Notes: a model not told the origin generated them from the sequence alone. 64,000 bases of DNA from Protaetiibacter mangrovi (GCF_024752305.1 NZ_JANTHX010000008.1:320825-384824), one strand, 5' to 3'. Numbered from the stretch's first letter, positions 41,555-51,119 are shown. Numbers and translations: made by a program.

Positions 41555-43879
41555 TCAGCCCTCGGCCTGAGCGTGCGCGGTGCGGCGCGTGTTCTCGTCG
41601 GTCTCGCCGTCCGCCTGCTCGTCGAGCGTCTCCGGCTCGACGGGCGCCTCGAGCTCGGCCGCGGCGGGCGACTCGTCGGCGGGCACCGGGAAGTCGTCGC
41701 CCGGCACCGAGAACGCGCCCGCGCCGGCGAGCAGCCCGCGCAGGTTCTCGAAGTAGCCGGCGACCGCCTCGCGCTCGACGCGGATCTTCGCGAGGCGCTC
41801 CTCGGCGTCGGCGATGAGCGTCTTCGCCTGCTTCTCGGCATCGGCCACGAGCTTCTTCGCGGTCGCCTCGGCGTCGCGGGTGGTCGCGGTGGCGGCCTCA
41901 CGGGCGTCGTCGACGATCTTGCGCGCCTCGGCGATGCCGTCCGTCTGCAGCGCGTCGACCTCGGCGCGCTTCTCGGCGGCCCGAGCGGATGCCTCCTGCA
42001 GCTGCGTGGTCGCCTCGTCGAGGTACTTCTGGGTGGTGGCCGCGGCCTCCTGGTGCTTGGCCAGGTAGTCCTTCTCGGCCTCGTCGCGGCGGGCGGCCAG
42101 CTCCACGTCGAGGTCGGCGCGCGCCTGCTCGGCCTGGGCGGCGAGGCGCGTCGTCAGCTCGTCGGTCTCGTGCGCGACACGGGCGGCGTGCGCCTCCTGC
42201 TCGGCGGTGATCTCCGCGCGGATGCGGGCGGCATCCCGCGCGCCGTCGGCGCGCAGCTTGTCGACCTCGGTCGTCGCGGCGTGACGCAGCTGCGCCACCT
42301 CCTGCTCGGCCTCGGCGCGGCGGGTGGCGAGCTCGGCCTCGAGCGCCTCGCGACCGGCGGCGAGCTCGGCGGCCCAACCCTCGCGTCCCGCGGTCTCCTC
42401 GGTCTCCCAGGCGGCCCGCGCGGTGGCGAGCTCGGTCTCCTGCGCGGTGCGCGACTGGCCGAGCTCGGCGGCGAGCGCCTTGCGGCTCGTGCGCAGCTCC
42501 GTCTCGAGCACCTTGCGACCGTTCGCGAGCTCGGCGTCGTGGGTCTCGCGCTCGGCGGTGAGAGCGGTGTCGTGAGCCGCACGGGCGGAGGCGAGCTCCG
42601 CCTCCTGCGTCGCCTTCGCCGAGTCGAGGTCGGTCTGCTGCTGCTCGCGGGCGGCGGCCAGCTCGGCGTCGTGCGCGGCGCGAGAGGATGCCAGCTCGGC
42701 CGCGAGGGCGGCGCGGGCGGTCGCGAGCTCCTGCTCGAGCTCGGTGCGCGCCGTCGCGGTGTCGCGGGCGATGCCGGCGGCGGTGCTGTCACAGTCGGCG
42801 GTGAGCGCCGCGTTCGTCGACTCGACCTCGGCCGCGAGTTGCGCGCGGGTGCGCACGAGCTCGTCGTCCAGCTCGGCGCGCAGGCGCGTGAGCTCGGTCT
42901 CGAGGGCGGCCCGACGGTCGGCGATCTCGGTCTCGAGGGCGGCGCGCCGGCTCGTGGTGTCGGTCTCGAGCTGCGCGCGGGCGGTCGCGATCTCGGTGTC
43001 GAGGGCGGCGCGCTCGGCGGCGGTGCTCGCCTCCAGCTCGGCGCGCGCCTTGCGGGTGTCGGCCGCGAGGGCCGCGCCGGCGGCCTCGGTGTCGATGCGC
43101 AGCGCCTCGCGCGCCTGGGCGGTCTCGCGCTCGAGGTCGGTGCGGCCCTGCTCGAGGTCGTGCTCGAGCTGGGCGCGGCGGCCGGCGTCCTCGGCCTCGA
43201 ACTCGGCGCGACCCCGCTCGGTGTCGCGGGCGAGCGCGGCTGCCGCGTCGCGCGCCTCGGCGACCTCGCGCTGGGCCACGACCTTGAGCTCGGCGATCTC
43301 GCGCTCGGCCTCGGCGCGCTGGGCGGCCACCTCGCGGCGTCCCGCGGCGCGGGTCTCGGCGACCTCGGTCGCGACGGCGCCGCGGATGGCGGCGGCCTCG
43401 CGCATCGCCTCCTGCACGGTGGCCTCGGCGTCCGACGACGCGCGGGTCACCACCGCCTCGGCCTCCTCGCGGGCGCCGGTGAGGATGCGGTCGGCCTGCG
43501 CCTGCGCGTCCGACACGAGGCGGCCGGCGGTGTCGGCGGCATCCGAGCGGAGCGAATCGACCTCGTGCTGCACGGTCGCGCGCAGCTTCTCGGCGTCGAT
43601 GTCGGCCTGGGCGATGAGGCGGGTGGACTGCTCCTCCGCGACCCGGAGCGTGTTCTCGAGCTTCGTGCCGAGGCCCGCGTAGGTGGGGCTGCCCACCTCG
43701 TCGAGCTCGGCCTGCAGATCCTCGGCGAGGGCCTGGAGGCGCTTGACCTCCTTGAGGGCGTCGGTGCGGTCGCTGTTCGCCTTGATGAGGTCGCGCCGGA
43801 GCGTGCCGACCGCCTGGTCGACCTCGTCCTTCTTGTAGCCGCGAAGCTCGGTGGTGAATCCCGCGTCGTCTGCCGCCAC
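41555..43879 (-). CDS. Long DivIVA-like coiled-coil protein (Scy/FilP-like)
   Basis: A 774-aa protein. The N-terminus is DivIVA-like (GFTTELRGYKKDEVDQAVGT), followed by about 650 residues of Ala/Glu/Arg/Thr-rich coiled coil with many near-repeats of AALETE, RAELE and TARAQLE, then an acidic disordered tail (VPADESPAAAELEAPVEPE). The layout resembles the Streptomyces polarity scaffold Scy and its relative FilP, which organise tip growth. The GTG at 43879 lies six bases after GAGGA. A TACACT -10 box (43949-43944, minus) lies upstream, with a LacI-type palindrome about 30 bp further. Confidence 0.85.
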   Translation of the reverse strand: MAADDAGFTTELRGYKKDEVDQAVGTLRRDLIKANSDRTDALKEVKRLQALAEDLQAELDEVGSPTYAGLGTKLENTLRVAEEQSTRLIAQADIDAEKLRATVQHEVDSLRSDAADTAGRLVSDAQAQADRILTGAREEAEAVVTRASSDAEATVQEAMREAAAIRGAVATEVAETRAAGRREVAAQRAEAEREIAELKVVAQREVAEARDAAAALARDTERGRAEFEAEDAGRRAQLEHDLEQGRTDLERETAQAREALRIDTEAAGAALAADTRKARAELEASTAAERAALDTEIATARAQLETDTTSRRAALETEIADRRAALETELTRLRAELDDELVRTRAQLAAEVESTNAALTADCDSTAAGIARDTATARTELEQELATARAALAAELASSRAAHDAELAAAREQQQTDLDSAKATQEAELASARAAHDTALTAERETHDAELANGRKVLETELRTSRKALAAELGQSRTAQETELATARAAWETEETAGREGWAAELAAGREALEAELATRRAEAEQEVAQLRHAATTEVDKLRADGARDAARIRAEITAEQEAHAARVAHETDELTTRLAAQAEQARADLDVELAARRDEAEKDYLAKHQEAAATTQKYLDEATTQLQEASARAAEKRAEVDALQTDGIAEARKIVDDAREAATATTRDAEATAKKLVADAEKQAKTLIADAEERLAKIRVEREAVAGYFENLRGLLAGAGAFSVPGDDFPVPADESPAAAELEAPVEPETLDEQADGETDENTRRTAHAQAEG

Positions 43880-43978
43880 GTGCACTCCTCGATCGGGGAA
43901 AACGGTCGTTCCGGGTCCGCCGTACCGGCGGAGAACCCTCCCGAGTGTAATCGGCGCGGGGGTCCGACGCCTCCGCGG

Positions 43979-43990
43979 GGGAGCGCTCCC
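43979..43990. promoter_or_regulatory. LacI-type palindrome GGGAGCGCTCCC
   Basis: A perfect 12-bp palindrome between the divergent promoters of the coiled-coil gene (minus) and the 614-aa gene (plus, TAACCT at 44051-44056). It shares the core of the site at 51324, but lacks the outer T and A, so it may be weaker or bind another LacI-family regulator. Confidence 0.45.
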
Positions 43991-44171
43991 GGTCAGGGGA
44001 CTCCCAGGGGGCTTTCGGGGGGCGTCCGGGGTAACCGAGGGGGCGTCCGCTAACCTGGGGTGTCTTTGCCTGCTGCCCCCGTCGACCCCCGACGGCGGAG
44101 GTTCTCCGCCCGGATGCCGTGCGGCGGATCGCGCGGAGCCTTCCGCGTGGCAGCTCGAGAGGAGTACATCC

Positions 44172-46016
44172 GTGCGATTCGTGATCGCGATCGTGCTGTT
44201 CGTCGTCGCCGCAGTGTCCATCGGCCTCGGCGTCGCGCAGCGCACCATCCTGCAGGGCCCCGACCACCTCACGGCGTCGATCGCCGCGACCGGCGGCGCC
44301 CCCTTCGTCGTCATCGACGGCGCGACCCTCAACGCCAACCCCGGCGCGCAGCTCGTGCAGGTGACCGGATCGGGCACCGACCCGGTCTTCATGGCCTACG
44401 GCCGCACCGACGACGTGCACGCCTGGCTCGAGGGCGAGCAGGCGGTCGAGATCTCGTACGACGCGGTCGCGGGTGAGCTCACCACCGCCCCGCTCGCCTC
44501 CCAGGACGGCGGCGAGACCGAGCAGCCGACCGCCCCCGCCACGGATGCGGCCACGCCGGCACCGAGCGACGCGGCCGCCGACACGAGCGACGCGGCGACC
44601 GACGACGCGGCGACCGACGACACCGCGGCGGAGGGCGTCTCGCCCTCCGGAAGCGACCTGTGGATCCAGGAGTTCGACGGCGAGGGCTCGCTGGTGCGCA
44701 AGATCAACGCCCCCGCCGACGTCTCCGTGCTGATCGCGACCGACGGCACCGCCGCCGCGCCCGCCGCCCTCTCCGTCACCTGGCCGCTCGACAACTCGAC
44801 GCCCTGGTCGGGACCGCTCGTCGTGGGCGGCATCGCCGCCCTGCTGCTCGGCCTCGTCGCCCTCATCTGGGCCCTCGTGCACGCCCGTCGCCGCCACGGC
44901 CCGCGCCGCAAGACGCCGAAGATGCCGAAGCCGCCGAAGCCCGCGCAGCTGAAGCCCGCGCCGCGTCGCGACGCGATCACCGCCGGCGAGACCCACGGAC
45001 GCCGCCGGGCGTTCGCCGCGCTGCCGCTGCTGCTCGTCGGCGCTCTCGCGTTGTCCGCGTGCACGGCCGACGGCGGCGCCGCTCCGACCGCGCAGCCGAC
45101 GAGCACCGACGCCGCGGTCGCGGCCGTCGACCCGCCCGTCGTCACGAAGCAGCAGTTCACGCGCATCGTGAGCCGGGTCGCCGACGTGGTCGCCCAGGCC
45201 GACGAGTCCCGCGACGCCGCCCTCGCCGCGACCCGTCTCGACGGTCCCGCCCTGGGCCTCCGGCAGGCGAACTACACGGCCCGCGGCGTGGACTCCGGTG
45301 TCGCCGCGGTCGCCGCGTTCCCCTCGGGCGAGGTGAGCCTGATCCTGCCGCAGCAGCAGCACGACTGGCCCCGCGCGGTCTTCGCCGCGATCGCCGACGC
45401 CGACGGCAACGACTACGGCGTCATGTTCGTGCAGGACACCCCCCGCGACCCGTACAAGGTGCACTACATCGCGCGCCTCACCCAGTCGATCCCGGAGGTC
45501 GCACCCATCGAGCTGGGCGCCTCCCGCTACCCGACCGACTCGAAGCTGCTGGCCTTCCCGCCGTCGCAGCTGGCGGTCGAATACGGCGACGTGCTCATCA
45601 ACGGCGACTCCTCGCAGTACGCCGAGCACTTCGACGAGACCGACGACCTGCTGCAGGAGGCCGTCGGGGCCGGATACAAGCAGAAGCGCATCGCCGATCT
45701 GCAGAACGCGGTCGTGGGCTACACGAGCAGCCTCGGCGACGACACCCCGATCGCCTTGGCCACGAACGACACCGGCGCGATCGTCGCGGTCGATCTGCGC
45801 GAGACCGAGACGGTCAAGCCGGCCGAGACCGGTGCCGCCGTCAGCCCGAAGGGTGCGGTGAAGGCGCTCTCGCAGAAGCAGACGACGACGAAGGGGATCG
45901 CCGCCGAGTACGGCATGCAGATCCTGTTCTACGTGCCGCCGGCCACGGCATCCGACCCCCAGGTGCGCATGCTCGGGTTCACACAGGGCCTCATGGCGGC
46001 GAGCGAAGTACCGTAG
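44172..46016 (+). CDS. Membrane protein with an internal lipobox, 614 aa
   Basis: A 614-aa protein in three parts. An N-terminal helix (FVIAIVLFVVAAVSIGLGVA) and an exported domain of about 190 residues end in a second helix (VVGGIAALLLGLVALIWALV). A short basic cytoplasmic linker (RRRHGPRRKTPKMPKPPKP) leads to a third hydrophobic segment with lipobox ALSAC (Cys297), followed by a 317-aa exported domain. It looks like a fusion of a two-helix membrane protein and a lipoprotein. An in-frame ATG at 44922 (M251) could start the lipoprotein alone. The function is unknown. Confidence 0.75.
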   Translation: MRFVIAIVLFVVAAVSIGLGVAQRTILQGPDHLTASIAATGGAPFVVIDGATLNANPGAQLVQVTGSGTDPVFMAYGRTDDVHAWLEGEQAVEISYDAVAGELTTAPLASQDGGETEQPTAPATDAATPAPSDAAADTSDAATDDAATDDTAAEGVSPSGSDLWIQEFDGEGSLVRKINAPADVSVLIATDGTAAAPAALSVTWPLDNSTPWSGPLVVGGIAALLLGLVALIWALVHARRRHGPRRKTPKMPKPPKPAQLKPAPRRDAITAGETHGRRRAFAALPLLLVGALALSACTADGGAAPTAQPTSTDAAVAAVDPPVVTKQQFTRIVSRVADVVAQADESRDAALAATRLDGPALGLRQANYTARGVDSGVAAVAAFPSGEVSLILPQQQHDWPRAVFAAIADADGNDYGVMFVQDTPRDPYKVHYIARLTQSIPEVAPIELGASRYPTDSKLLAFPPSQLAVEYGDVLINGDSSQYAEHFDETDDLLQEAVGAGYKQKRIADLQNAVVGYTSSLGDDTPIALATNDTGAIVAVDLRETETVKPAETGAAVSPKGAVKALSQKQTTTKGIAAEYGMQILFYVPPATASDPQVRMLGFTQGLMAASEVP

Positions 46017-46021
46017 TCGTC

Positions 46022-46939
46022 GTGACCGATCTGCCCACCGCGAACCTGCGCGGCGCCGTCGACCTGTCCGGACTCGTGCGACGGGCGGCCGAGCCGCCCC
46101 GCGGCGACCGACCCGCGGGGGAGGCGGGCGCCTCGGCGATCGTCTTCGACACCTCGGACGCCGAGTTCCAGGGGGTGCTCGAGCTGTCGGCGCGCGTGCC
46201 GGTCGTCGTCGAGTTCGTCGCCCCGGGGCTCGCGCCGGCGCTTCCCCCCGTCGTCGAGTCGTACGGCGGGCGCCTGGTGCTCGCGATCGTCGACGGCACG
46301 GTGAACCCGCAGCTCGCGCAGGCGTTCCAGGTGCGCGAGGTGCCGACGGTCGCCGCCGTCATCGGCGGACGCCCCGTCAACCTGTTCGTCGGCATCCCCT
46401 CGGATGCGGAGGTGCGGCAGGTCTTCGACGAGCTGCTGCAGCTCGCGGCCGAGAACGGCGTGACCGGCACGGTCCCCGTCGGCGACGCGCCGGAAGGCGA
46501 GAAGGCGGAGCCCGCCCCCGAGCCGCTGCCGCCGCACCACCAGGAGGCCTTCGACGCGATCTCGGCGGGCGACTACCCCACGGCGATCGCCGAGTACCGC
46601 AAGGCCATCGTCGAGAACCCCCGAGACCAGCTCGCCGTCGCCGGACTCGCCCAGGTGTCGCTGCTCGATCGGCTCACGGGCGCCACCGCGGCCGAGATCC
46701 GCGATGCCGCCGCCGCGGGTCCGGGCGACGTCGACGCCCAGCTCGCGGTCGCCGACCTCGACGTGAGCGGCGGGCACCTCGACGACGCGTTCGGTCGCCT
46801 GCTCGACCTGTTCGCCGGTGCGGCGCCCGCCGAGCGCGAGATCATCCGCACCCGCCTGCTCGACTACTTCGAGATCGCCGGCGGGGAGGATCCGCGCGTC
46901 ATCGTGGCCCGTGGTCGCCTGGCCTCGTTGCTGTACTGA
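46022..46939 (+). CDS. Thioredoxin-fold protein with TPR domain, no CxxC (CnoX/YbbN-like)
   Basis: A 305-aa protein with a thioredoxin-like domain (residues 40-150: VPVVVEFVAPGLAPALPPVV, VREVPTVAAVIGGRPVNLFVG) and a helical TPR region (HHQEAFDAISAGDYPTAIAEYRKAI and onward). The plan equals CnoX/YbbN, a chaperedoxin that protects proteins from oxidation. The redox site is absent: where WCGPC is expected the sequence has APGLAPA, with no cysteine. It should act as a holdase or scaffold rather than an oxidoreductase. The GTG lies five bases after the previous stop. Confidence 0.85.
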   Translation: MTDLPTANLRGAVDLSGLVRRAAEPPRGDRPAGEAGASAIVFDTSDAEFQGVLELSARVPVVVEFVAPGLAPALPPVVESYGGRLVLAIVDGTVNPQLAQAFQVREVPTVAAVIGGRPVNLFVGIPSDAEVRQVFDELLQLAAENGVTGTVPVGDAPEGEKAEPAPEPLPPHHQEAFDAISAGDYPTAIAEYRKAIVENPRDQLAVAGLAQVSLLDRLTGATAAEIRDAAAAGPGDVDAQLAVADLDVSGGHLDDAFGRLLDLFAGAAPAEREIIRTRLLDYFEIAGGEDPRVIVARGRLASLLY

Positions 46940-46942
46940 CCC

Positions 46943-49108
46943 TCAACCGCGCTCGAGATAGAGGGCGGCGAGCGGGGGGAGCGTGAGCTCCACCGAGGCC
47001 GGCTGCCCGTGCCAGGGCTCGTCGCCCGCGGTCACGCGCCCGTAGTTGCCGACGCCCGAGCCGCCGAAGCTCGTCGCATCCGAGTTGAGCGCCTCGACCC
47101 ACTCGCCCGCCGCGGGGAGTCCCACACGGTACGGACCGACGGGGTTGCCGCCGAAGTTGACGATGCACACCAGCTCGCGGCCGTCCCGGGCCCGGCGCAC
47201 GAACGCGACCACGTTGGCACCCGGGTCGCTCGTGATCCACTGGAAGCCGGCCGGATCGGCGTCGAGCTCCCACAGGGCGGGATGCTCCCGGTAGACCCGG
47301 TTGAGCTGCCGCACGAGGTCGGCGAGCCCCTGGTGCACCGGCTGATCGAGGATCCACCAGTCGAGCCCCCGCTGCTCCGACCACTCGGACGGCTGCCCGA
47401 ACTCCGAGCCCATGAAGAGCAGCTGCTTGCCCGGGTGCGCCCACATGAACGCCAGATACGCGCGCACGTTCGCGAGCTTCTGCCACTGGTCGCCCGGCAT
47501 CTTCGCCAGCAGCGAGCCCTTGCCGTGCACGACCTCGTCGTGGCTGATCGGCAGCAGGAAGCTCTCGCTGAAGGCGTACAGGAACGAGAAGGTGATGTCG
47601 CCGTGGTGATCGCCGCGCCACATCGGGTCCTCGTGCATGTACTGCAGCGAGTCGTGCATCCAGCCCATGTTCCACTTGAGCCCGAAGCCGAGGCCGCCCT
47701 CGCTCGTCGGGTGGGTGACCCCGGGGAACGAGGTCGACTCCTCGGCGATCATCACGATGCCCGGGTTGCGCTTGTAGGCGGTCGCGTTGACCTCCTGCAG
47801 GAACGAGATCGCCTCGAGGTTCTCGCGTCCGCCGTGGATGTTCGGAACCCACTCCCCGGCCTTGCGGGAGTAGTCGCGGTAGAGCATGCTCGCCACCGCA
47901 TCCACCCGCAGCCCGTCGATGTGGAACTCCTCGAGCCAGTACAGCGCGTTCGCCACGAGGAAGTTGCGCACCTGGGAGCGCCCGAAGTCGAACACGAGGG
48001 TGCCCCAGTCGGGGTGCTCGCCCACGCGAGGGTCCGCATGCTCGTAGAGGGCCTCGCCGTCGAAGCGTGCGAGCGCCCACTCGTCCTTGGGGAAGTGCGC
48101 CGGCACCCAGTCCATGATCACGCCGAGCCCCGCCTGGTGCAGCCGGTCGACGAGGTAACGGAAGTCGTCCGGATGCCCGAAGCGGCTGGTCGGGGCGTAG
48201 TACCCGGTGACCTGGTATCCCCACGAGCCGCCGAACGGGTGCTCGGCGAGCGGCATGAACTCGACGTGCGTGAAGCCGAGCCCGGTCACGTAGTCGATGA
48301 GCTCGTCGGCCGCCTGCCGGTAGGAGAGCCCCGGACGCCACGAGCCGAGATGCAGCTCGTAGACGCTCATCGGGCCCTGGTGCGGGTCGCGTGCCGCGCG
48401 GGACGACATCCATCCGGCGTCGCCCCACAGGTACTGCGAGTGCCCCACGACCGAACCGGTGGACGGCGGCACCTCGGTGTAGCGCGCCAGGGGGTCGGCG
48501 CGCTTCACCCATTCGCCGGATGGCGTGAGCAGCTCGAACTTGTAGATGCCGCCGGGACCGACGCCCGGGGCGAACAGCTCCCACACCCCGTTGTCGTCGA
48601 GGCGGCGCATGGCGTGGCCCGTGCCGTCCCACGAGTTGAAGTCGCCGATCACCCGCACCGCCTGGGCGTGCGGGGCCCACACGACGAAGCCGGTGCCGTC
48701 GACGCCCTCGTGCTGCTTCACATGAGCGCCGAAGACGTGCCAGAGCTGCTCGTGGCGCCCCTCGCCCCACAGGAACAGGTCGACCTCGCCGATCGACGGC
48801 ACGAAGCGGTAGGGGTCGTCGCTCAGCCAGTCGGGCGCGCCCGCATAGGCGGTGCGCACGCGATGCGCCTGCCCGGCGCCCGGAAGGTACCCCTGCCAGA
48901 GCCCGCGGTCGAGGTGGGCGAGCGCCACCTCGGTGCCGTCGGCCCGCACCGCGGTCACAGACTCGGCGAGCGGGCGGATCACCCGCACCACCCAGCCGTC
49001 GCCGAGGGCGTGCTGGCCGAGCCAGTCGTGGGGACGCGGATGCCGGGCCTCGACGAGGCTCGCGACGAGGCCCGGGTCCAGCGGCGGCAGCGAGGAGCGG
49101 GCGGGCAT
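46943..49108 (-). CDS. glgB: 1,4-alpha-glucan branching enzyme
   Basis: GlgB, 721 aa, makes alpha-1,6 branches in glycogen and in the maltosyl polymer of the GlgE pathway. Two N-terminal carbohydrate-binding-like domains precede the GH13 core: VYELHLGSWRP, VEFMPLAEHPFGGSWGYQ, DGLRVDAVASMLYRDYSR (nucleophile Asp), MIAEESTSFPGVT (Glu) and LPISHDEVVHGKGSL. The ATG is one base after the glgE stop, so glgE-glgB is an operon. The gene ends three bases from the convergent TPR gene. Confidence 0.96.
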   Translation of the reverse strand: MPARSSLPPLDPGLVASLVEARHPRPHDWLGQHALGDGWVVRVIRPLAESVTAVRADGTEVALAHLDRGLWQGYLPGAGQAHRVRTAYAGAPDWLSDDPYRFVPSIGEVDLFLWGEGRHEQLWHVFGAHVKQHEGVDGTGFVVWAPHAQAVRVIGDFNSWDGTGHAMRRLDDNGVWELFAPGVGPGGIYKFELLTPSGEWVKRADPLARYTEVPPSTGSVVGHSQYLWGDAGWMSSRAARDPHQGPMSVYELHLGSWRPGLSYRQAADELIDYVTGLGFTHVEFMPLAEHPFGGSWGYQVTGYYAPTSRFGHPDDFRYLVDRLHQAGLGVIMDWVPAHFPKDEWALARFDGEALYEHADPRVGEHPDWGTLVFDFGRSQVRNFLVANALYWLEEFHIDGLRVDAVASMLYRDYSRKAGEWVPNIHGGRENLEAISFLQEVNATAYKRNPGIVMIAEESTSFPGVTHPTSEGGLGFGLKWNMGWMHDSLQYMHEDPMWRGDHHGDITFSFLYAFSESFLLPISHDEVVHGKGSLLAKMPGDQWQKLANVRAYLAFMWAHPGKQLLFMGSEFGQPSEWSEQRGLDWWILDQPVHQGLADLVRQLNRVYREHPALWELDADPAGFQWITSDPGANVVAFVRRARDGRELVCIVNFGGNPVGPYRVGLPAAGEWVEALNSDATSFGGSGVGNYGRVTAGDEPWHGQPASVELTLPPLAALYLERG

Positions 49109-49109
49109 C

Positions 49110-51119
49110 TCAGCGTCCCTTCTGCGGTTCGACCGCGAGGATGTGCACGGGCTCCGTGAACGCGTCGAGCCGCACGTAGTCGGCATCCGTCCACGTCCAG
49201 CGGGCACCGGTGACCAGATCCCGCACCCCGAAGGTGTCGCCCGGCCGCATGCCGATCGCCTCGAGGTCGAGGTAGACGGTGGTCTCGCGCACCGAGTGCG
49301 GGTCGACGTTCGCCACCACCAGGATCGTGTCGGGCCGGCCGGTGGCGGTGAACTCCCCGGCCAGGTGCTTCGAGTAGACGAGGATCGCGTCGTCGTCCGA
49401 CCAGTGGATGCGGAGGTTGCGCAGCTGGGTGAGCGCCGGGTGCTCGTGGCGGATGCGGTTGAGCATCGTCAGGTACGGCGCGAGGCTCTGCCCCGACGCC
49501 TCGGCGGCGGCCCAGTCGCGGTGCTTGTACTCGTACTTCTCGTTGTCGATGTTCTCTTCCGAGCCCGGCCGGGCGACATCCTCGAACAGCTCGTAGCCGG
49601 CGTAGACGCCCCAGCTCGGCGACCCGGTGGCGGCGATCGCGGCACGCACCTTGTAGGCGGCGCGGCCGCCGAACTGCAGGTACTCGGTGAGGATGTCGGG
49701 GGTGTTCACGAACAGGTTCGGCCGCAGGTAGTCGGCCGACTCGCCCGCGATCCCCGACAGGAACTCCTCGAGCTCCTCCTTGGTGTTGCGCCAGGTGAAG
49801 TAGCTGTACGACTGGTGGAAGCCGGCGCCCGCGAGCGAGTGCAGCATCGCGGGACGGGTGAACGCCTCGGCGAGGAACACCACCTCCGGGTGCTGGTCGG
49901 CGACCTCGCCGAGCAGCCACTCCCAGAAGTCGAGCGGCTTGGTGTGCGGGTTGTCGACGCGGAAGATGCGCACGCCGCGCGAGATCCACAGCTCCACGAT
50001 CCGCAGCACCTCGGCGCGGATGCCCTCCGGGTCGCGGTCGAAGTTGATCGGGAAGATGTCCTGGTACTTCTTCGGCGGGTTCTCCGCGTACGCGATGGAG
50101 CCGTCCGGTCGCTGGGTGAACCACTCGGGGTGCTCGGCGACCCAGGGATGGTCGGGGGAGGCCTGCAGCGCGAGGTCGAGCGCCACCTCGAGCCCGTTCG
50201 CCTCCGCCTGCCGCACGAAGTGGCGGAAGTCGGCGAGCGTGCCGAGGTCGGGGTGGATGGCGTCGTGCCCGCCCTCGGCCGACCCGATGGCCCACGGGCT
50301 GCCCGGGTCGTGCGGTCCCGCGACCGTGGAGTTGTTGGGGCCCTTGCGATGGCTCGAGCCGATGGGGTGGATGGGCGGCAGGTAGACGACGTCGAAGCCC
50401 ATCGCGGCGACGCCCGGCAGGCGCTTCGCGGCGGTGCGGAAGGTGCCCGACTTCCAGGTGCCGTCCTTGAGACGGCGGGCGCCCTCCGAGCGGGGGAAGA
50501 ACTCGTACCAGGCGCCCACCGCGGCGCGCGCGGTCTCGACGACGAGCTCGACGCTCTCGGACACGGTCACGAGCGAGCGCACGGGGTGCCGGTGCAGCTG
50601 AGCGGCCAGCCGGCGGTCCGCGGCGACCTTGAGGCGGTCTGCGGGGGCGGCGGTTGCGTCGAGGAGCGCGGTGCGCGCATCCGTCGCGATCTTGCCGGGA
50701 ACACGTTCGAGCAGCTCGGCGCCCATCGCGAACACGAGCTCGGGGTCGTCGCCCGCGCCGATCTTGACCGGGGCGACGTGCAGCCAGCTCGCCCAGTCGT
50801 CGGCGAAGCCGCGCACCCGCCAGGTGTAGTCGCCGGTCTCGGGCAGCCGGAGGTCGGCCCGCCAGCGGTCGGTGCCCGCGCCGACGAGCCGCATGGCGTG
50901 CACGGTCTCGGCTCCGTGCGGGTCGGTGAGCAGCAGCTCGGCGCCGATCACGCCGTGACCCTCCCGGAAGACGGTCGCCTCGAACGGCACGACCTCGCCC
51001 AGGTAGCTCTTCGCGGGCCATCGGCCCTCGGGCTGCCGGGGGCTCAGATGCCGGATCGGGATGCGCCCGATCCGGGCCCACCGCACCGGTGCGGCGTCGG
51101 ATGTGGGATCGGAGGGCAC
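49110..51119 (-). CDS. glgE: Maltose-1-phosphate maltosyltransferase
   Basis: GlgE, 669 aa, a GH13_3 enzyme that transfers maltosyl units from maltose-1-phosphate to an alpha-1,4-glucan. Typical blocks: VYLPPIHPIGSSHRKGPNNS, ENPPKKYQDIFPINFDRDPEG, RIFRVDNPHTKPLDFWEW (nucleophile Asp) and VFLAEAFTRPAMLH (Glu). GlgE is largely an actinobacterial enzyme. A TreS-Pep2 partner is not in this window. The GTG at 51119 follows a TACGGT -10 box with six to seven bases between, so the operon mRNA is probably leaderless. Confidence 0.96.
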   Translation of the reverse strand: MPSDPTSDAAPVRWARIGRIPIRHLSPRQPEGRWPAKSYLGEVVPFEATVFREGHGVIGAELLLTDPHGAETVHAMRLVGAGTDRWRADLRLPETGDYTWRVRGFADDWASWLHVAPVKIGAGDDPELVFAMGAELLERVPGKIATDARTALLDATAAPADRLKVAADRRLAAQLHRHPVRSLVTVSESVELVVETARAAVGAWYEFFPRSEGARRLKDGTWKSGTFRTAAKRLPGVAAMGFDVVYLPPIHPIGSSHRKGPNNSTVAGPHDPGSPWAIGSAEGGHDAIHPDLGTLADFRHFVRQAEANGLEVALDLALQASPDHPWVAEHPEWFTQRPDGSIAYAENPPKKYQDIFPINFDRDPEGIRAEVLRIVELWISRGVRIFRVDNPHTKPLDFWEWLLGEVADQHPEVVFLAEAFTRPAMLHSLAGAGFHQSYSYFTWRNTKEELEEFLSGIAGESADYLRPNLFVNTPDILTEYLQFGGRAAYKVRAAIAATGSPSWGVYAGYELFEDVARPGSEENIDNEKYEYKHRDWAAAEASGQSLAPYLTMLNRIRHEHPALTQLRNLRIHWSDDDAILVYSKHLAGEFTATGRPDTILVVANVDPHSVRETTVYLDLEAIGMRPGDTFGVRDLVTGARWTWTDADYVRLDAFTEPVHILAVEPQKGR

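Noticed and set aside
41402-44053. An 883-codon open frame on the plus strand opposite the coiled-coil gene
   Set aside because: Its Gly/Leu-rich repeats are the reverse complement of the coiled-coil codons; the minus-strand gene has the DivIVA start, a ribosome binding site and a promoter.
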